From Struthidea cinerea (Eukaryota; Chordata; Aves; Passeriformes; Corcoracidae): a stretch of 64,000 nucleotides of DNA. The notes under the pieces are model-generated. The model saw only the letters and a program-made list of their open reading frames with translations. It did no database searches and was not told the origin of the DNA. The stretch covers positions 310,001-374,000 of the forward strand of contig VZTI01001727.1 in the NCBI GenBank assembly GCA_013397865.1, given 5' to 3'. Positions 35,338 to 49,000 of this stretch are shown in pieces; the stretch's first letter is position 1, and every line of letters begins with the position of its first letter. The position numbers and the translations under genes were made by a program.

Positions 35338-37931
35338 TCAAGGTGCAGAGTTAGTGATAGCATAGCAGCTTAAATACAGAAAAATTAACTACTTTTGCCA
35401 TGGAATAAGAATGTCTTACAAGATTCATTTGGGTTTATATAATTGTTAGGCATAGGTTCAGTAGTATTCCATGTCAGAACAACTGTTGACCTTTTCAGCA
35501 CTGGAAGGTTCTGTACTCATGAGAAAATATGTAAGTTAGAGAATGTCCTTCATCTATTAATACCAAAAATTTATCTTGTTTTAGTTTTGCACAATGAGGT
35601 GGTACCAAAGAAAAACTGCAAAACCAGTGCTGCCTATCACTCATATGTAGGGAAGGCATCCTTTTTGTATCATAACAATGAATTTGGTTAAGTGTTACAG
35701 CTAAATCACGGTCCTAGTACATTATTGCACAATTATTATGTAAGCATTTTAGTGGAAAGAAAAAAAATAACAACTACCCAGTATCAGTTATGCTCAGGAG
35801 GGAATTACGGTGGTAAATTTAATAGCAATTTAAATAACATCAGTCTGATTTCAGCTTTTCTCCATTGAGGTGGTTTGTCCTCTAGTATAAACATTCATAT
35901 TGAGTGGTGCTGTATGTTGTAGTAGTTTTTGGCAAGAGTTTAATTAGTGACTATAAATTTCAAGATATTTTTTCATTTTTCTTTAAAAATTGTAATATTG
36001 CTGTGAATTTAGTTTCTCCTTCATTAAAATTGTGCTTCGACTTTCTCAGAACTTGAGAGGTTTCTGCTTTTGTAAAATATTCTTAGTTCTAAGTTGGTAA
36101 TTGTTACTGAATTTTAGTGAGGATTTTCATTATTATGGAAAGGCTTTTGGAGTTCTGACATTTTATCTTTTGTATTGCTCTGAACATACAAATTAAAAAG
36201 CCACCTGCTCGCCTTGTGTGAGCCTTGTGAAAGCGTGCCTGAAAGAACATTCATTCCCAAAGTTGCAAAGTGGTTTAGCACAGTAGCTGAAATGTGCTGG
36301 AGCTGGAGTCCCGATGTCGTGTGGCTGTAGAATGAGGAAATACTGCCTTGGGATTGCTTATCTTCCTTTCATGAAGATATTTTGTATGTTGGAAGAACTT
36401 TTCAGTGCTGTTCCCTGCTGCTGGGTGGCTGTGTTGCCCAGCACCTCCGAGTCCCAGCTCTTGGCAGCTCAGTGCTCATGCATCGCACAGCAGTCTCAGT
36501 GGAGACGTGTCAGGAAGTGTTCTGCCTGGCTGATTATGTTGCATTGGATTGGGAGGCAGCTGAACTTAACATGCAGGGTTTGAACTTTAGGATCTGGTTC
36601 AGGATTCTCCATCAGATATCCTTGTTGTGAAAGTCATGCCCAGCCAGGTACGTGGGATGGGCAGCAGCAGGAGCAGCACTAGCTGCCCTGTTACAATTCC
36701 CTGATGCAGGAGTTTGGTTACACACTTTCCTGCTGTAATATCCTTTAAGTGGAATTGCTAATGTAAGACAAAACTGAGAAAACAGGAAGATTTTCTCTAA
36801 GAGTTATTCATCAGAGATCTTGGATAGACTTTGTTTCTAGTAATTTTGCAAACTAGGAAGGCAGTACCATTGTCTCTTAATTAAGACAGAGTGTTCACAT
36901 GGTGTGCCTAGTAGTGAGCATTCTTCTCGCTGAGATTAAGAGAAAAATCTTAATTGTCCTGTAAGTAAAGAGTGAACACAAAATGAATAGCCATCACCTG
37001 TCACATCCCTTTAATTTTGTTAAGGTCACCCACAGTGTAAGGGTTACCACCAGGGTGACTTCTTATGTGTCAGTATTGCTCAGGTAGCCGCTTGGCTGAT
37101 TTGGTTTGGAAGCACTACAAAAAGTGTGTGAAAAGGATCCAGTAGGCTTACTGCCCTTGAAATAAAAGTTCAGTGACCACACACAGTAACTCTGCATGGG
37201 ACAGGAGCATACTTTGCCTTCTTCAGACAACAAAATAAAACCTAAGGACAGTAGTTAGATTCCCCTCCTTGTGAATGAGTGATATAAGCAGTTAAAACCA
37301 TGTCAGCCTCTGTGTTCAGTTCAAATGTAGGAAGTTGTCCACATCAGTCTGACAGTGGTGATAGTCCACAAATTAAGTTCTCAGAATCTGAAAAATTATA
37401 TGCAGTATGTTTCCTTGTCCGATTTTTTAAATGATAAATTACTCTATCGTCCCCTGTTTGCCACCTTGGTTCTTCAGTTGTTTTTACAAGGTTGTTCAGG
37501 GAAACTGATAGAAAAATCTGTTTATGTAGTGCCATAAAAAGACATATGAGAGAAGTTTAAAAGTAATAAGCTATAATGATAAATGCATAATAATATGGAA
37601 ATTGAACTAAGTGCAGTGTGTTGGCTTCACATTTCCTCTGCTAAAAAAATATTCATTTGATTGATGTGCATGTTGATCTAAATTTAGATTTGTGTTGGTA
37701 TCATATCCAGTTTATTTTCTTTCTTCCTCTGTTGTTTGGGTTCATTCATTTTCATAATTTGTATCCATAATATAGTTTAATTTTTTTTATTGATTATTGA
37801 AAAACATCTCTTACTTTCTTAAGTGGATAAATGAAAGAGAAATGTAAACCCCTTCATACTTTCTGTTTTTTTTTTTAAAACATACATATTGTAGCTGTGC
37901 AATCTACAATAAATACCTAAACTGTGTTAAA

Positions 37932-37951
37932 ATGCATGCATATGCATGCAT
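37932..37951. repeat. Perfect 20-bp alternating palindrome
   Basis: The sequence atgcatgcatatgcatgcat is its own reverse complement. It is built from two ATGCATGC units and is mostly alternating purine-pyrimidine, so it could adopt a cruciform or a Z-like conformation. ATGCAT also resembles half of an octamer (POU) site, but nothing shows that it is used. Confidence 0.85.
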
Positions 37952-40900
37952 ATGAAGAACTAATTTTGTCTGCGAAGCTTTCAAATATCAAGGATTTTTG
38001 TGCCTAAACCATAGTTGCAGTTTTTTTCCATCTTCTAAAGTATTTTTAACCTCACTGCATAATTGTTGTCTTTGAAATCACTTACTGTAATACTGAAGCA
38101 AACCACAGCTTGTATGAAAAATGCTTTCATTTGCTGTTTTTTGGGAGACGGCTGAGAGCAGTGGTGTCACTGGTATGTCTGAGGAAGGGAGTACTGTTTT
38201 GCTTTGTATATGGTTGATGCCTGGAGCTGGCTTTGCAGTCATTAGGCTTGAAGCCTAAGTTTTATTTTACTAATAAAATCTTGAGAGATTTAAAACGGTT
38301 GTTCAAGACATTTTTGTTACACTGATGGATGATGAGCAAATACAGGTTTATGCAGAAAAAGCTTGTCAAATTCTTCAGCAGCCTTCACTGATTATCTGTA
38401 TAATCAATTAAAACATATAGGTAGCACGAGTTGCAGTGATAGGAGCTATGAAGTGTAGTTGGAGTAGGAAAAAGGAAAAATGTTACGTGCATTATTTCTG
38501 GTACCTTTTAAAGTGAGAAGCTTCACTATTACTAGGTAGGCTAGCAGCTCTGCAAATTGATACCTTGGGTTAGGAGCTCCTGGAGGAAATGTGGAAGATG
38601 GAGAATAGCAACATCAACAACCCATCAACAGGAAAACCATGTGAGTTATTACATACTGACTGCCTGTTACCATGCTGTCTTTCTAAAAGAGAAATTGCAG
38701 TTCTGACACAAGTAGAGGGCTTTTCTAGTTTTCATTCTTTCCACAGTACATGTGGTGCCCAGAGAGAAATGATTCCCCCTGAGAGACAGCTGGATATGGA
38801 GAACATTATTTTATCTTATTAATCAAGCAAATTAGTTTTAATGCGAGGAAAGAATGAAAGGAAAGGAGAGCCTGCCCTTTGAAAGTGGTTACTGTTTTAA
38901 GCTTGCTGGTGGTTAGGCTCGAAATGTTTTTCTTTGAAGTTGCTTTCTGTTGTAATAGCTTTTCTGCTGCCTTGCTGCTGAAGGAAAACTCAGACAGCAC
39001 TTTCTGTTTCCCCTGGGGCAGTTGGTTTTTTCCCTGCAAATTTTTTAGATGTTCTTCAGAAACCTATTTTGTTTGCCACCATAAAAAAATTCTAGGCATC
39101 TACCTGTTTATTGGACTCTTGCTAATACCCTGTTTAATACTCCCACTCTGAAATCTTTAAGCTGGCATTATCACAATAAGCAATGCAGGTCTAGTGTAGA
39201 ATACTTCAACAGGGATTTTGCAATGGTCTCATCTGTATGTATGAGACTCAGTGGCTCTTTGGACTGTCGGTGAAGTGCATACCTTGATAAATGTTACAGG
39301 CTGCGATGATAGCGTTTGTGAGAGTATAAGAGCCACTCTCAGTAATCTTGAAGCTTGTAAGCAAAGCAGCTATTACAGTATACTTTGGGGCAATAAAGAT
39401 TGATACTGGACACCGAGTTTTAGTTTGTATTCAGTACCCTTAATCTAGAGCAAATTTATATGGACAGTTAGAGATAGTGTGGATTAACACTTAAACTAAG
39501 GATTTTAGCTTCTTGTGCGATGTCCATGACCACAGTGCCTGAGCATCCTGTATCTGCTTCATAGTTTCTGTTCCCATTATTCTGTTTTGTAGAAGAACAG
39601 TTTGGTTATGTCCTAGATGCCTAGCACAGATCTGGAAGGTCTGTCTGTATTTCATTAATCTGTCCAGTCTCTATAATACAATATCACTTTCTTTTTGAAG
39701 AATGTATGGACTGTAGAAATTTTCCATATTTATTCTCTTTGCAGATCTTTAAGCACAGATTTTTAATGTCTAACTAGACTTGACAAAGTTAAACCAAGGC
39801 AATGCTTTGGAGTAATAAGGAGAGAATTGAAGTTTGACTGGACAAAATAGTTCATGTATCTATCTCTCAAGACATAAATTTATTTTTTTCTAAAGTAAAG
39901 TACTGATGAAGTCAGAATATAAATTATTTCTTGCACTAACTTCTATCTAAATTGCTTTAAACCCTCAACTGCATTGGAAGAGGGGTGGGGGAGCAAAACA
40001 AACCTTCAGAAGATGCAAATAATTAATGAGATTTTAAAAAATGTATTGATGAAACACTATAGCACTCTCTACTTCATCATCCAGCTTTTCAAAATTAAAC
40101 ACCCCTCCATCTCTAAGGAAACTGGCCTTGCAGCATGCATAGAAGATTATTAAACACAGGGCAAAAATGCAAACCGTGTTTGGAGAATATTTCACCTGGA
40201 GTTTGACATTGAGAAGTTGCTTCCAACATCTACAAGGAAGTTAAATTAAGTGTAAAGATGCTTCATGAATAAAACCTATAAACAAGCAGTACCATGCAGT
40301 TTAACAACAGTTAAACAAATCGATATTATGAGTAGAACAAACTGGATATAATATTTTTAGATGTGGTACTTCGGGTTGTGCCATACTGAAAAGAAATTGT
40401 CATTAATATATTAGGTGCCTTGTATTGGTGCATTTCCCCTTCTCTTATCCTTCCCAATGCCACCTTACGTCTGTGTCTGATGTGGCAGAAGGAAGAAGAA
40501 AAGACGTCTATTGAGGACGAGCCAGGCATGGAGTTATTCGCATGAATATTTGATGAGAACTGAAGGAGTCACACACAAGGACAGGGAAGTTGTGAGAATT
40601 GCTCCAAGGGTGACTGAGCTGCTCTTCAGATTTATTTATATAGGCTTTCTTCATTTTCTAAATGATCTTTTGCTATAAATAGAGAATGTTGAGTGTTGAA
40701 TTTCGCGATAGCTTTTGTACGAAACTGCTAAGAGCTTGACTTGTAAACCTTGCTTTAAGTTTAGGGGGTTTTGAAAAAAGTCTTCAGCAATATCAATATT
40801 TCTTCACTTTGGTATCACGATATAATTCTGTTGGGTACGATTGCCATGTATGGCGGTTTGCTGAATGGCATCCTGCGATCAGCTAGGCACAAAACTTCCT

Positions 40901-42762
40901 TGAGTAGATTTGATCCACAACACAAAGAAATGAGAATGGAAATGGGATTGATCCCGAAAATTCCATGGACCAGCAGCTGCAGAGGAAACTGTGGAATGTA
41001 GAGAGTCCACATAAAATTGCTAATCTGTAATTTTAAATCTTTGTTTAAATCTGTGATTACGATGCAAAGTTTATTTTTTTCTTTCTGTGCTTGGCTGAAA
41101 GCATCTATATTTTCAAAGTATGTTTGCAGATCGCTGAGAGCTGCTAGATGTAGATACTGAAGAAATGAATTCACCAAATCACTAATCTTTTTAATTTTTT
41201 AGTTTCTTTTTAGAAATTCATCCAGCTGATATAATTTAATATTCTGGTTTTGTGCAGAGTCTTGGCTAATGCATCTGTTGAATGAATGAATAAATAAATG
41301 GAAAGAAATGCAGTTTTAATTCTGGCAAAACCTATTTTTATTTTTTTACTTGTAAAATTGGCAGCAATATTCTACTCTAGGATAGCATTATTGGTTACTG
41401 ACATAGTGGAATAATAGTAGCAGATAGAAATAGATGTGAATGTTGCTTAGTTTTATAGCTTGAGCTTTTATTATTTCTAAGTAATTTTAGCACCTGCAAA
41501 ATAATGCAAGATACTGGTTTCTCTTTTGATAAGTATTACACATTCACAGATTAATGTATAGCTTCCAATTTCCACTGATTACTATTATCTAGTAAGTGCT
41601 TGTAAGATACCAAAGCAGTGAACAGTGTGAGCAGGTTACAGATTAGGTCAGCCTGTTCTTTGACAGAGGCTCAGGAAAGCAGCCAGGCAGCTATTGTTTT
41701 ACCCTCTGAATAACAAAATTTATTTCTTTGACTGCCTTTTGGCTTTTGAATTCCTACTGAGTTAGTAATTTATTTATTTGTTTTGATATTTGAATGATAT
41801 TTGAACTTTAAATGAGGAAATTCTATTATGCTTCTTCTGGGAGAAGAAAATTGTATCTAAATAGTTTTAATTACAGTACCCAACTCTTTGCTGTTCAGTT
41901 TAGCTGATAAATACAGGGCTGCTCAAAATACCTGTTGTGTCCACCACCCAAGGCATTCTCAGCACTGTTCCAGGTTCTCTACCAAACCTGGGATTTTGGG
42001 GTGCTGACTCAGCTGGCACAAGACAGCTCTTGTTGCTGTTGAGGAAATCTGTGATTGCTTGACTTGATTAAAACTGCTGCCACCACTGCCACTGACAAGC
42101 TGTGCTCCCTGTGAGCCTGATGTGTTCAGCTGAACACTGTGTACAGAGCAGTTATTCTCTAACTCCTGTGACACATGTAGCATAGTTATATTTTGTATGA
42201 ATGTGTGTATGTATATAAAAAGTATATAATGGTTATAAAAATGACTTGATTCTTAGAAGTGCTACGACTTACACTCTTTCTGGCAACGGAAACAGTGTAA
42301 TTGTTGAATTCTTCAAGTGGAGATTCTCCAATGCATAGTGCATTCTCCAAAGTGGAATCCTGCTTCCAAAAAGGTACCAAGAAAGAATGCTGTATTTGAG
42401 GAAATGTACCCTTGGCCCGAGGCTTTCCAAAATAACCTTTTCTCCAAGGATGGGCCTGCTGCAATGGCAATGGAAAAATCAGTTCAAGCTGTAGTTTGAA
42501 TGGACATTTTGACCCTGGTTTTATTAATTTTGGCAATGGAGATAATTTTTTCCCCTCTCTTTCATTTAACAAAAGCTTTTCTTTCAATATTTATTCTGTT
42601 TAAAAGTATCAGAAGTAGTATTATTATCTGTGTGGGCATTGGGAAGGAGAAAAGACGGATACAGATCTGCTTAAAATATCAATCTCTGATAAAATTTAGA
42701 TTTTTGTACAAATGAAGTAATAGCATTCCTGTCTTCTTTTATATTTTTAATCTGAAATAATA

Positions 42763-43005
42763 TCATAGAATCGTTAAAGTTGGCAAAGACCTCCAAGATC
42801 ACCAAGTTCAACCTTTGACCAAACACCACCATGTGAACTAAACCACAGTACTAAGTGCTGTGTCCAGTCGTTGAGTGTCTTGTGCACTTCCAGGGTTTGT
42901 GATTTTACCAACTCCTTGGGCAGCCTGTTCCAATGCTTGATCACCCTTCCAGTGAAGAAATTCTTCATGATTTGGGATTTCCTTTGTGTAACCAAACCAG
43001 TTCCT
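42763..43005 (-). mobile_element. CR1 3' end, 5'-truncated, about 240 bp
   Basis: The + strand begins ATCATAGAATCGTTAAAGTTGG, and the minus-strand translation includes FFTGRVIKHWNRLPKELVKS, matching the conserved CR1 ORF2 end (FFTxRVVxHWNxLP). It is an inactive fragment. The subfamily differs from that at 18494, judging from the different terminal block (ccaagttcaacctttgacca). Confidence 0.93.
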
Positions 43006-46000
43006 AAAGTTTAAAAAAATTATAGATATATAGTTGAAGGTGTGAGGAAGTTCTTTTTTTCACTTCTCCCACTTTGGTAGATTTCCTAACTCTCCATTTC
43101 TACTCATGGGTAGAAATAAGTCAAAGGGGAAAAAAAACTGGGGCAAAAATAATTAATCAGCTGGGAATGGATGAAACATTGGACAAAATCCTAAGGTAGT
43201 ATTAGGCAGGAGACAAAGAATGATATTTTATGACAGAAACTGCTCACAGGACTTGTGTGGTAGCTGGGTTTAAGCGTAAATTTGTTTCTCAGACAAGTTA
43301 CTTGGTATTCAACTTCTTCCCTTTATAACAATGCTTAAAATGGTAGCCAAAAGTGCTGTGAGATCTTTAGATGGGAACTGCGGACAAGTGCTATCTTCTA
43401 AAAGTTATTTAAAAAATACAGTCTCTATGGTTTGTAAGCAATTTTACAAACTGCAACCTTGCATGATGAATGAAAAGTAGTAGGGAAACTGATTTTGCTT
43501 CCAAGCTTCATGCGTCAAATGCTTTTTTAAATATAATGAGAAAGTGCTGTAGCAATTGCATCTGAATATCGTGCTTTCCTTTCCTTAACTGCTTAAAGCT
43601 GAGCATCACTGGCTGTGTAAATATTGATAGCTTTAAAGACTGGAGGAAAAATTACTGTGAAAAACGTAATCTGGGTAGACTCACTGCGATTTCAAGACAA
43701 GATTTTAAACAGAATGTACTAAAACTAGTTTTAAGTAATTCTCCTTGAATAATAATAAAATATACAACTCTCCATGGTACCCCATCACCTTTGTGCAGAA
43801 AATGGCAGCAAAGAAAAAACTGCCACTGCTCAAAGGACGTTTTACAATTACAACTGATTGAAAAAATTAACAGTGCATGAAACTGACATAAAATTTCTCT
43901 TTCATTATTTATTAAATAGTAACTTGTTTGAAACCTAGACTGTAGTCCTTCATCAGTGTCTACAGAGTGATACTTCACTCATACTTAAAGAAGGAAACCT
44001 CTGAGTGTAAACCATTGTGTATAGTTGTGCATGGTTTTTAAATGATCTGAAAAATTACATCTTCTCAGGCTCTTTTTAGGATTCCCTTGCTTGAACTTAC
44101 ATTAAAGCAAGCATGACTGAAGAAATGGTGTTGAAGTAATGCTCTCCATTCTGTTTGTAATCTAAATATGATCTTTGATACATTAAAAAATATTAATTAT
44201 TGCACTAGTTCCCATAATTACTAGAATGAATTCACTGCTGTCTGCCTTAAGCTGATGCTTATTACAAAAAACCTGCTTTGTAGTTGATCATGGTAATATA
44301 AGAGACAAAATTGCCATTCTGCCATTGTGAATATAATAAATATTGCTCCTATCTGTGTTACCAAGGCATGCACATCTGTCTCTGGTGAAATGTAAAGCAC
44401 CATATTGGCTTTCTAGTAAAATACTAAATATTAGAAGTAAGTAAGTATTCTATTATTGGTGAGTGCAAAGCATGTGAATAAATCAGATTTATGGATGGTA
44501 GGGTTTTCTATATGTTTATTTAAAGTTTCTGTCATTCTGTTATGCCACACTTGCAGTTAGAATAGTTATGCACTGAGTTCTGAGTGATCAAGTTGAATAA
44601 ACCAGGCTGGATTTTGAATCAATTAGAGCATTTTTAAGTCTGGAGAAGTTTATTTTTAGTCTTGAAGGGAGTTCAATAGACAAAGATGTCTTACAGTTTC
44701 TACTTTATAACTGTGTGTCGTCCTGGACAAATCCTTTTTACCTTCATTCGTGGATGGATTAAATAAATTGGCATCTTGCTTAGACAGAACCTAAGAAAAG
44801 CACAAAGAAAAGGCAATTCTGTCTTGGAACATTACACTGCAGCCCTTTCACCTGCCTCTGAATTGCAGTGAATGACACTTTCTTCTTCCTTTTGATCTGA
44901 AGCTTGATTTATAAAATAATACTTTACTGTTCTGTAGTAGCAGAGAAATCAGGGTTATGAGGTTGGTTCAGAAAGAGGGTAGATGAAAAAAAGAACTGGT
45001 ATACATACCTGTAGAAGGAAAATAGTTACGCTGCTCAGTTTCCCTGCATAACTGATCCCACTTGAGAAGACATGAGTGCAGTGAACCCATTCTTAGAGAA
45101 GTTCTCTGAATTCTTGCTCAGAAAATAACAAATCATTGAAATCCTGAAGTTTCTGGGCTTGAGCTTCTGTTTCTAGCCCCAGTTTCAGGTTTGAAAGTCT
45201 GGGCTGTGAAAGTTTTGGTTCATCAGTTTCACAAATTCTGAAGTGTTACTTATTTAAAGCAGGTTAAGGTAGTTGCACGAATGTATTATGTAATGTTTTA
45301 CTCAAAAACATTCCCTCTACCAAGGTAGTCAGAAGTTGTTGATTTATATCGCTCTGTTGTAGTATATAATAGGTGACCTACTTTTGTACTTTCTACATGG
45401 GAACACAAAGAACAACACTATATTTATGTACTTTGAGATCTTCCTACACATTTCTCCATCCTTTCTTTCTTTAGGTTTTTCCTCCTTTTTTGTGTTCTAT
45501 GCCCAGAAATGAGAGACTCAATGAAATAAAACGACTTAAGTTTTTTCATTTGACCAGGGTACAAAATATGCATAAATTTCTATTAAATGTAATCCTAAAT
45601 GTATATTTTTACTTTTTTTTTTTTTGAAAATAAGAAGGATTTTTTTTACATGTATGTCTTCCACATACCTCTGTATTTGCTTGTAGTTTAGGTTTTTGTG
45701 TATGTCTCACATAACTTTTTGTTTTTAAATTTGTTCCTAAGAAACTCTTGGATCTTTTTGTTTAGTTTTTAGTGGTTTTTTGTCTTGGTACAGGAGGAAC
45801 TTGACTCTTGCATAATTGACTGTGAAAATGTATTATTAAAATTGATCAGGGAAAATGCTGTTAAATGTATAGCTTAAACTAGACTCTTCTCCTTGCACTG
45901 ACCTTTTCTACTGTATAATAAAACTATTATAATTGGTACTATTGTAACCAAGTCAGATAGCAGAAAATTTTCCGGCAGTAATGTTTTTCAGATTCGTGGC

Positions 46001-49000
46001 ATCTGTTTAATTGGCATTTATGAAGCACTTGGAGATACTCAGATGAATGAAGCTGTGTTAGTGTATGTGTTAGAGGGCACCGTTCGAAGGAGCAGCATGT
46101 CTAAATAATTGCATCTTGGACTTTTATAAATCTGGTTGTATAGAAACCATCCTAAGTAAAACAGCCTATGAAAGGCAAAACATAAGCATTAAATTCCTTG
46201 GATGCCTTTTATTGGGAAAGCAGGATTCATAAAGGCACAGTATGTTGTAGGCTTTATTTCACAGTTCTGCCAACACGAATCCAATCTGAGCTCGAGCACA
46301 GCTGCTATTCCTGCCAGTCCTCCTCACTCTCCTGATGGAGCTTGATCAGCTCTCTTTGTTTTCTCTGTTCTCTTAAAACGAGTGCTGTTTAATGATCTTC
46401 ACTAATGAATTTGTGATGTCCTGTTCAGGGACTTTTATTTATGGAGTGCTTCCCTTCCAGCATTAAAATATTCTGTAGTGACATGGTATAGGGTAAGGTA
46501 ATGTGAAAAAATAGATGTGAAGTTCAGGATGGATTGTGATGGATAGAAATACATAGAGAAAACTAGATGTTCTTACAACAATTGTGCTATTCTTTTTATC
46601 CCTGTAACACAGTTACTCCTCCTCCGCCCCCCACACAACAGATTTGTAATGAAAGAATAGAATCTTGTGCAGGCTGTAACTCCCAAAGGTAAAACCCACA
46701 GTACTAGACTTCCATCTGTATAGCCTATTTTATTTCAGGGAGATTTCATTTAGTTTTCCTTGGTTAAATTAGTCTGAAATACTGTCTTTGCAAGTTCATT
46801 AAAATTATTCTATAATGGGCGCCTACCATAATTTTTGAAGTTTTATATTCAGTTTCTTGGTGGTGGTGCTTGCTATTTACCCGATGTTCTTGTCACCCTT
46901 TCTGCCGCGTCCCGATGTTTGTTGTGCTCTCTTTGCACTCACCTTCATGGCCGGTAGTGTTACTCCTGACCTGTTCTCCATAGAAGTCTTTTGCCCTGTC
47001 CCCTTCCACCCTCATAATAAAATTCTAGAGTAAAAAAAAAAAAAATAGTCACCTGTGTTAGGTATGTGTAATTGGAGTGGAGAAGGGAATCCTCTTTGGT
47101 TGAATAATATATTTTTATAGAATTTAAGAAGATTATTTCACCAGAGTACTTATCTGTAATGTTTACATTAACTAAATGTAGCCCTTACTGATAGTAAAGG
47201 CTTTTATCTGCTTGGAGAAACTAAAGCTATACATGTAAAAGAAAAAAAAACCTCCCCAGGGAAGGGGATAGTGCTGGGTTTTGTTTCTGCTCTGCAACCA
47301 GCATGCTAAAATTTACTGGATCAATACTTGGAATTGATACATGAGTATTGGATAATTTCCTAGGAGCAGTCAGGAGCATAGGAGGCCTAATCCTGATGAG
47401 ATCTGTGCACTTGGATCATTTAATAACCTGCACAGCTACGGGGGCAAGTAAAGCCTCAGTGCCGAGTGTAGGACTGGGCACAGGCTGTGAGAGCTTGGCT
47501 CTCCTGACGCGGAGTTAGCGCTGATCATTGCTCCGCAGGCTGGGACTACTCCAGGGGTTAGTGACCACTGCTCTTCACTGGCTTGTAAGACACTATCATT
47601 ATCCCTCTCCTATGCCAAGTAATCAATCCCTCTTCCTCTAAAACATGAGCAAATAGCTGAATTAAGTAAGTGAATTAGTATGAATATAGATAGGATCCAC
47701 CTAAGCTCTTTTGTGAAGGGCAGTGATTGAACATCTGAAAAAAGCTGATAACAAGTATTTTCTGAATAATCTGAACTTGTCTAATTGCCATTTAAAAACT
47801 TTTCCCACACACAGTTTACTTTTACATCCTTACTGAAGGTACTTGCTTCAATACCAGGTAATCTGACACTTTTTCTTCCCAAGTTTGTTATTCTGCTCAA
47901 CTCTGTTCTCTAAAGAATTTGTATTTCTGCTTTGAAATTTTTGAATGCTTTTGCCACAACTAATTTGTGCATTAACTTCTTTATATGTTGTAGGCGTGTG
48001 CTAATTAGCACTAATGAGTTATTGAGTAAATAGAAATCAGAATAGATACTAATTGAGTAAGATAGTGAAAACTTGATGTCCATACAAACCAAAACTTTAC
48101 AGAGTTCTGGTTTTTATTGCTTTAACGTGAAGCTTCCTAGACACAGTGGATTAAAGACTGACTTCCATCTCTAGTTAATTGATATAAATTGTTCTCCTGT
48201 GATTCTTTTCTCCTTGCATCTCTGCCGTGCACAGGTGCTTGTGCCTTGCATAGGTGTCTGGAGGAGTGAGGAGCTGATGCTGAGTGGTGGCTGAAAGCTA
48301 CTGGGGTCATTTTCAGCAGAATGCTTGTGTGGGTGTGGATGTGGGGAGAAGGTGACATGGCTGGGAGATGTGGAAGGGAGGGAGCAGTGGCAGCTGGAAT
48401 AAAAACTGATAGCATAAACTGATGTGGAACTGAAGCACAAGAGACTTGGGGTCTGGTACCAGACCAGTATCTTCCCTTTCTTAAAATCTGTAGTATGGTC
48501 ATATTATATACAAGTAAGTGTCTGAATTATTACCTTGCCCTGGACGTCTCTGAAGACCCAGCAAAAGAGGGGTAGGAGAAAGCTGACATTATGGCAGAGC
48601 TCAGAAAGAGTAAATGGAATGACTCGTAACCTGGACCAGTTGAACATTTGCTTATGACAGAATAATTTTGAATATGGGACATAACAAGTAAAAGGGACTA
48701 TCAGAAATCCAAGCAGTACTCCTGGAAATAAGTTTTGCCAATTAATTTTTGCTTTATGTCTATTGTAATAGCATTCCTTTGACATTGCACATAGCTATTG
48801 GTGTAATCTGCATGCTGTGGATTGAGATTGCCATGGTATCTGTTAGGGTTTTAAATAAAAGTAATTAATTTTGCATGGACTCTAAGACAAGAATTCACCA
48901 CAGCCATTTTGCTAGCAAAGTTTGCACATTCTTTTTGTCATTCTTTGTGACTGATTTTCTGTAACTACTAATGGAAAGAGTTTAATAAAAGGTAATAAAC

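Larger units (their letters stand above)
31045..42762 (+). other. COG5: COG5 intron, no nameable genes
   Basis: About 11.7 kb of intron with no recognisable gene or retrotransposon. Noted items are an imperfect 18-bp tandem pair at 31484-31519, a T/G-rich run near 31270-31318, a purine-rich G-strand block near 33110-33370, an AT tract at 35232-35337, an acceptor plus short open frame ending at 35158, and the palindrome at 37932-37951. Confidence 0.65.

Noticed and set aside
42186..42587. 133-codon minus-strand frame beside the CR1 copy
   Set aside because: The overlapping + strand frame is also open and no similarity is apparent. Composition suggests chance or an old unidentified repeat.
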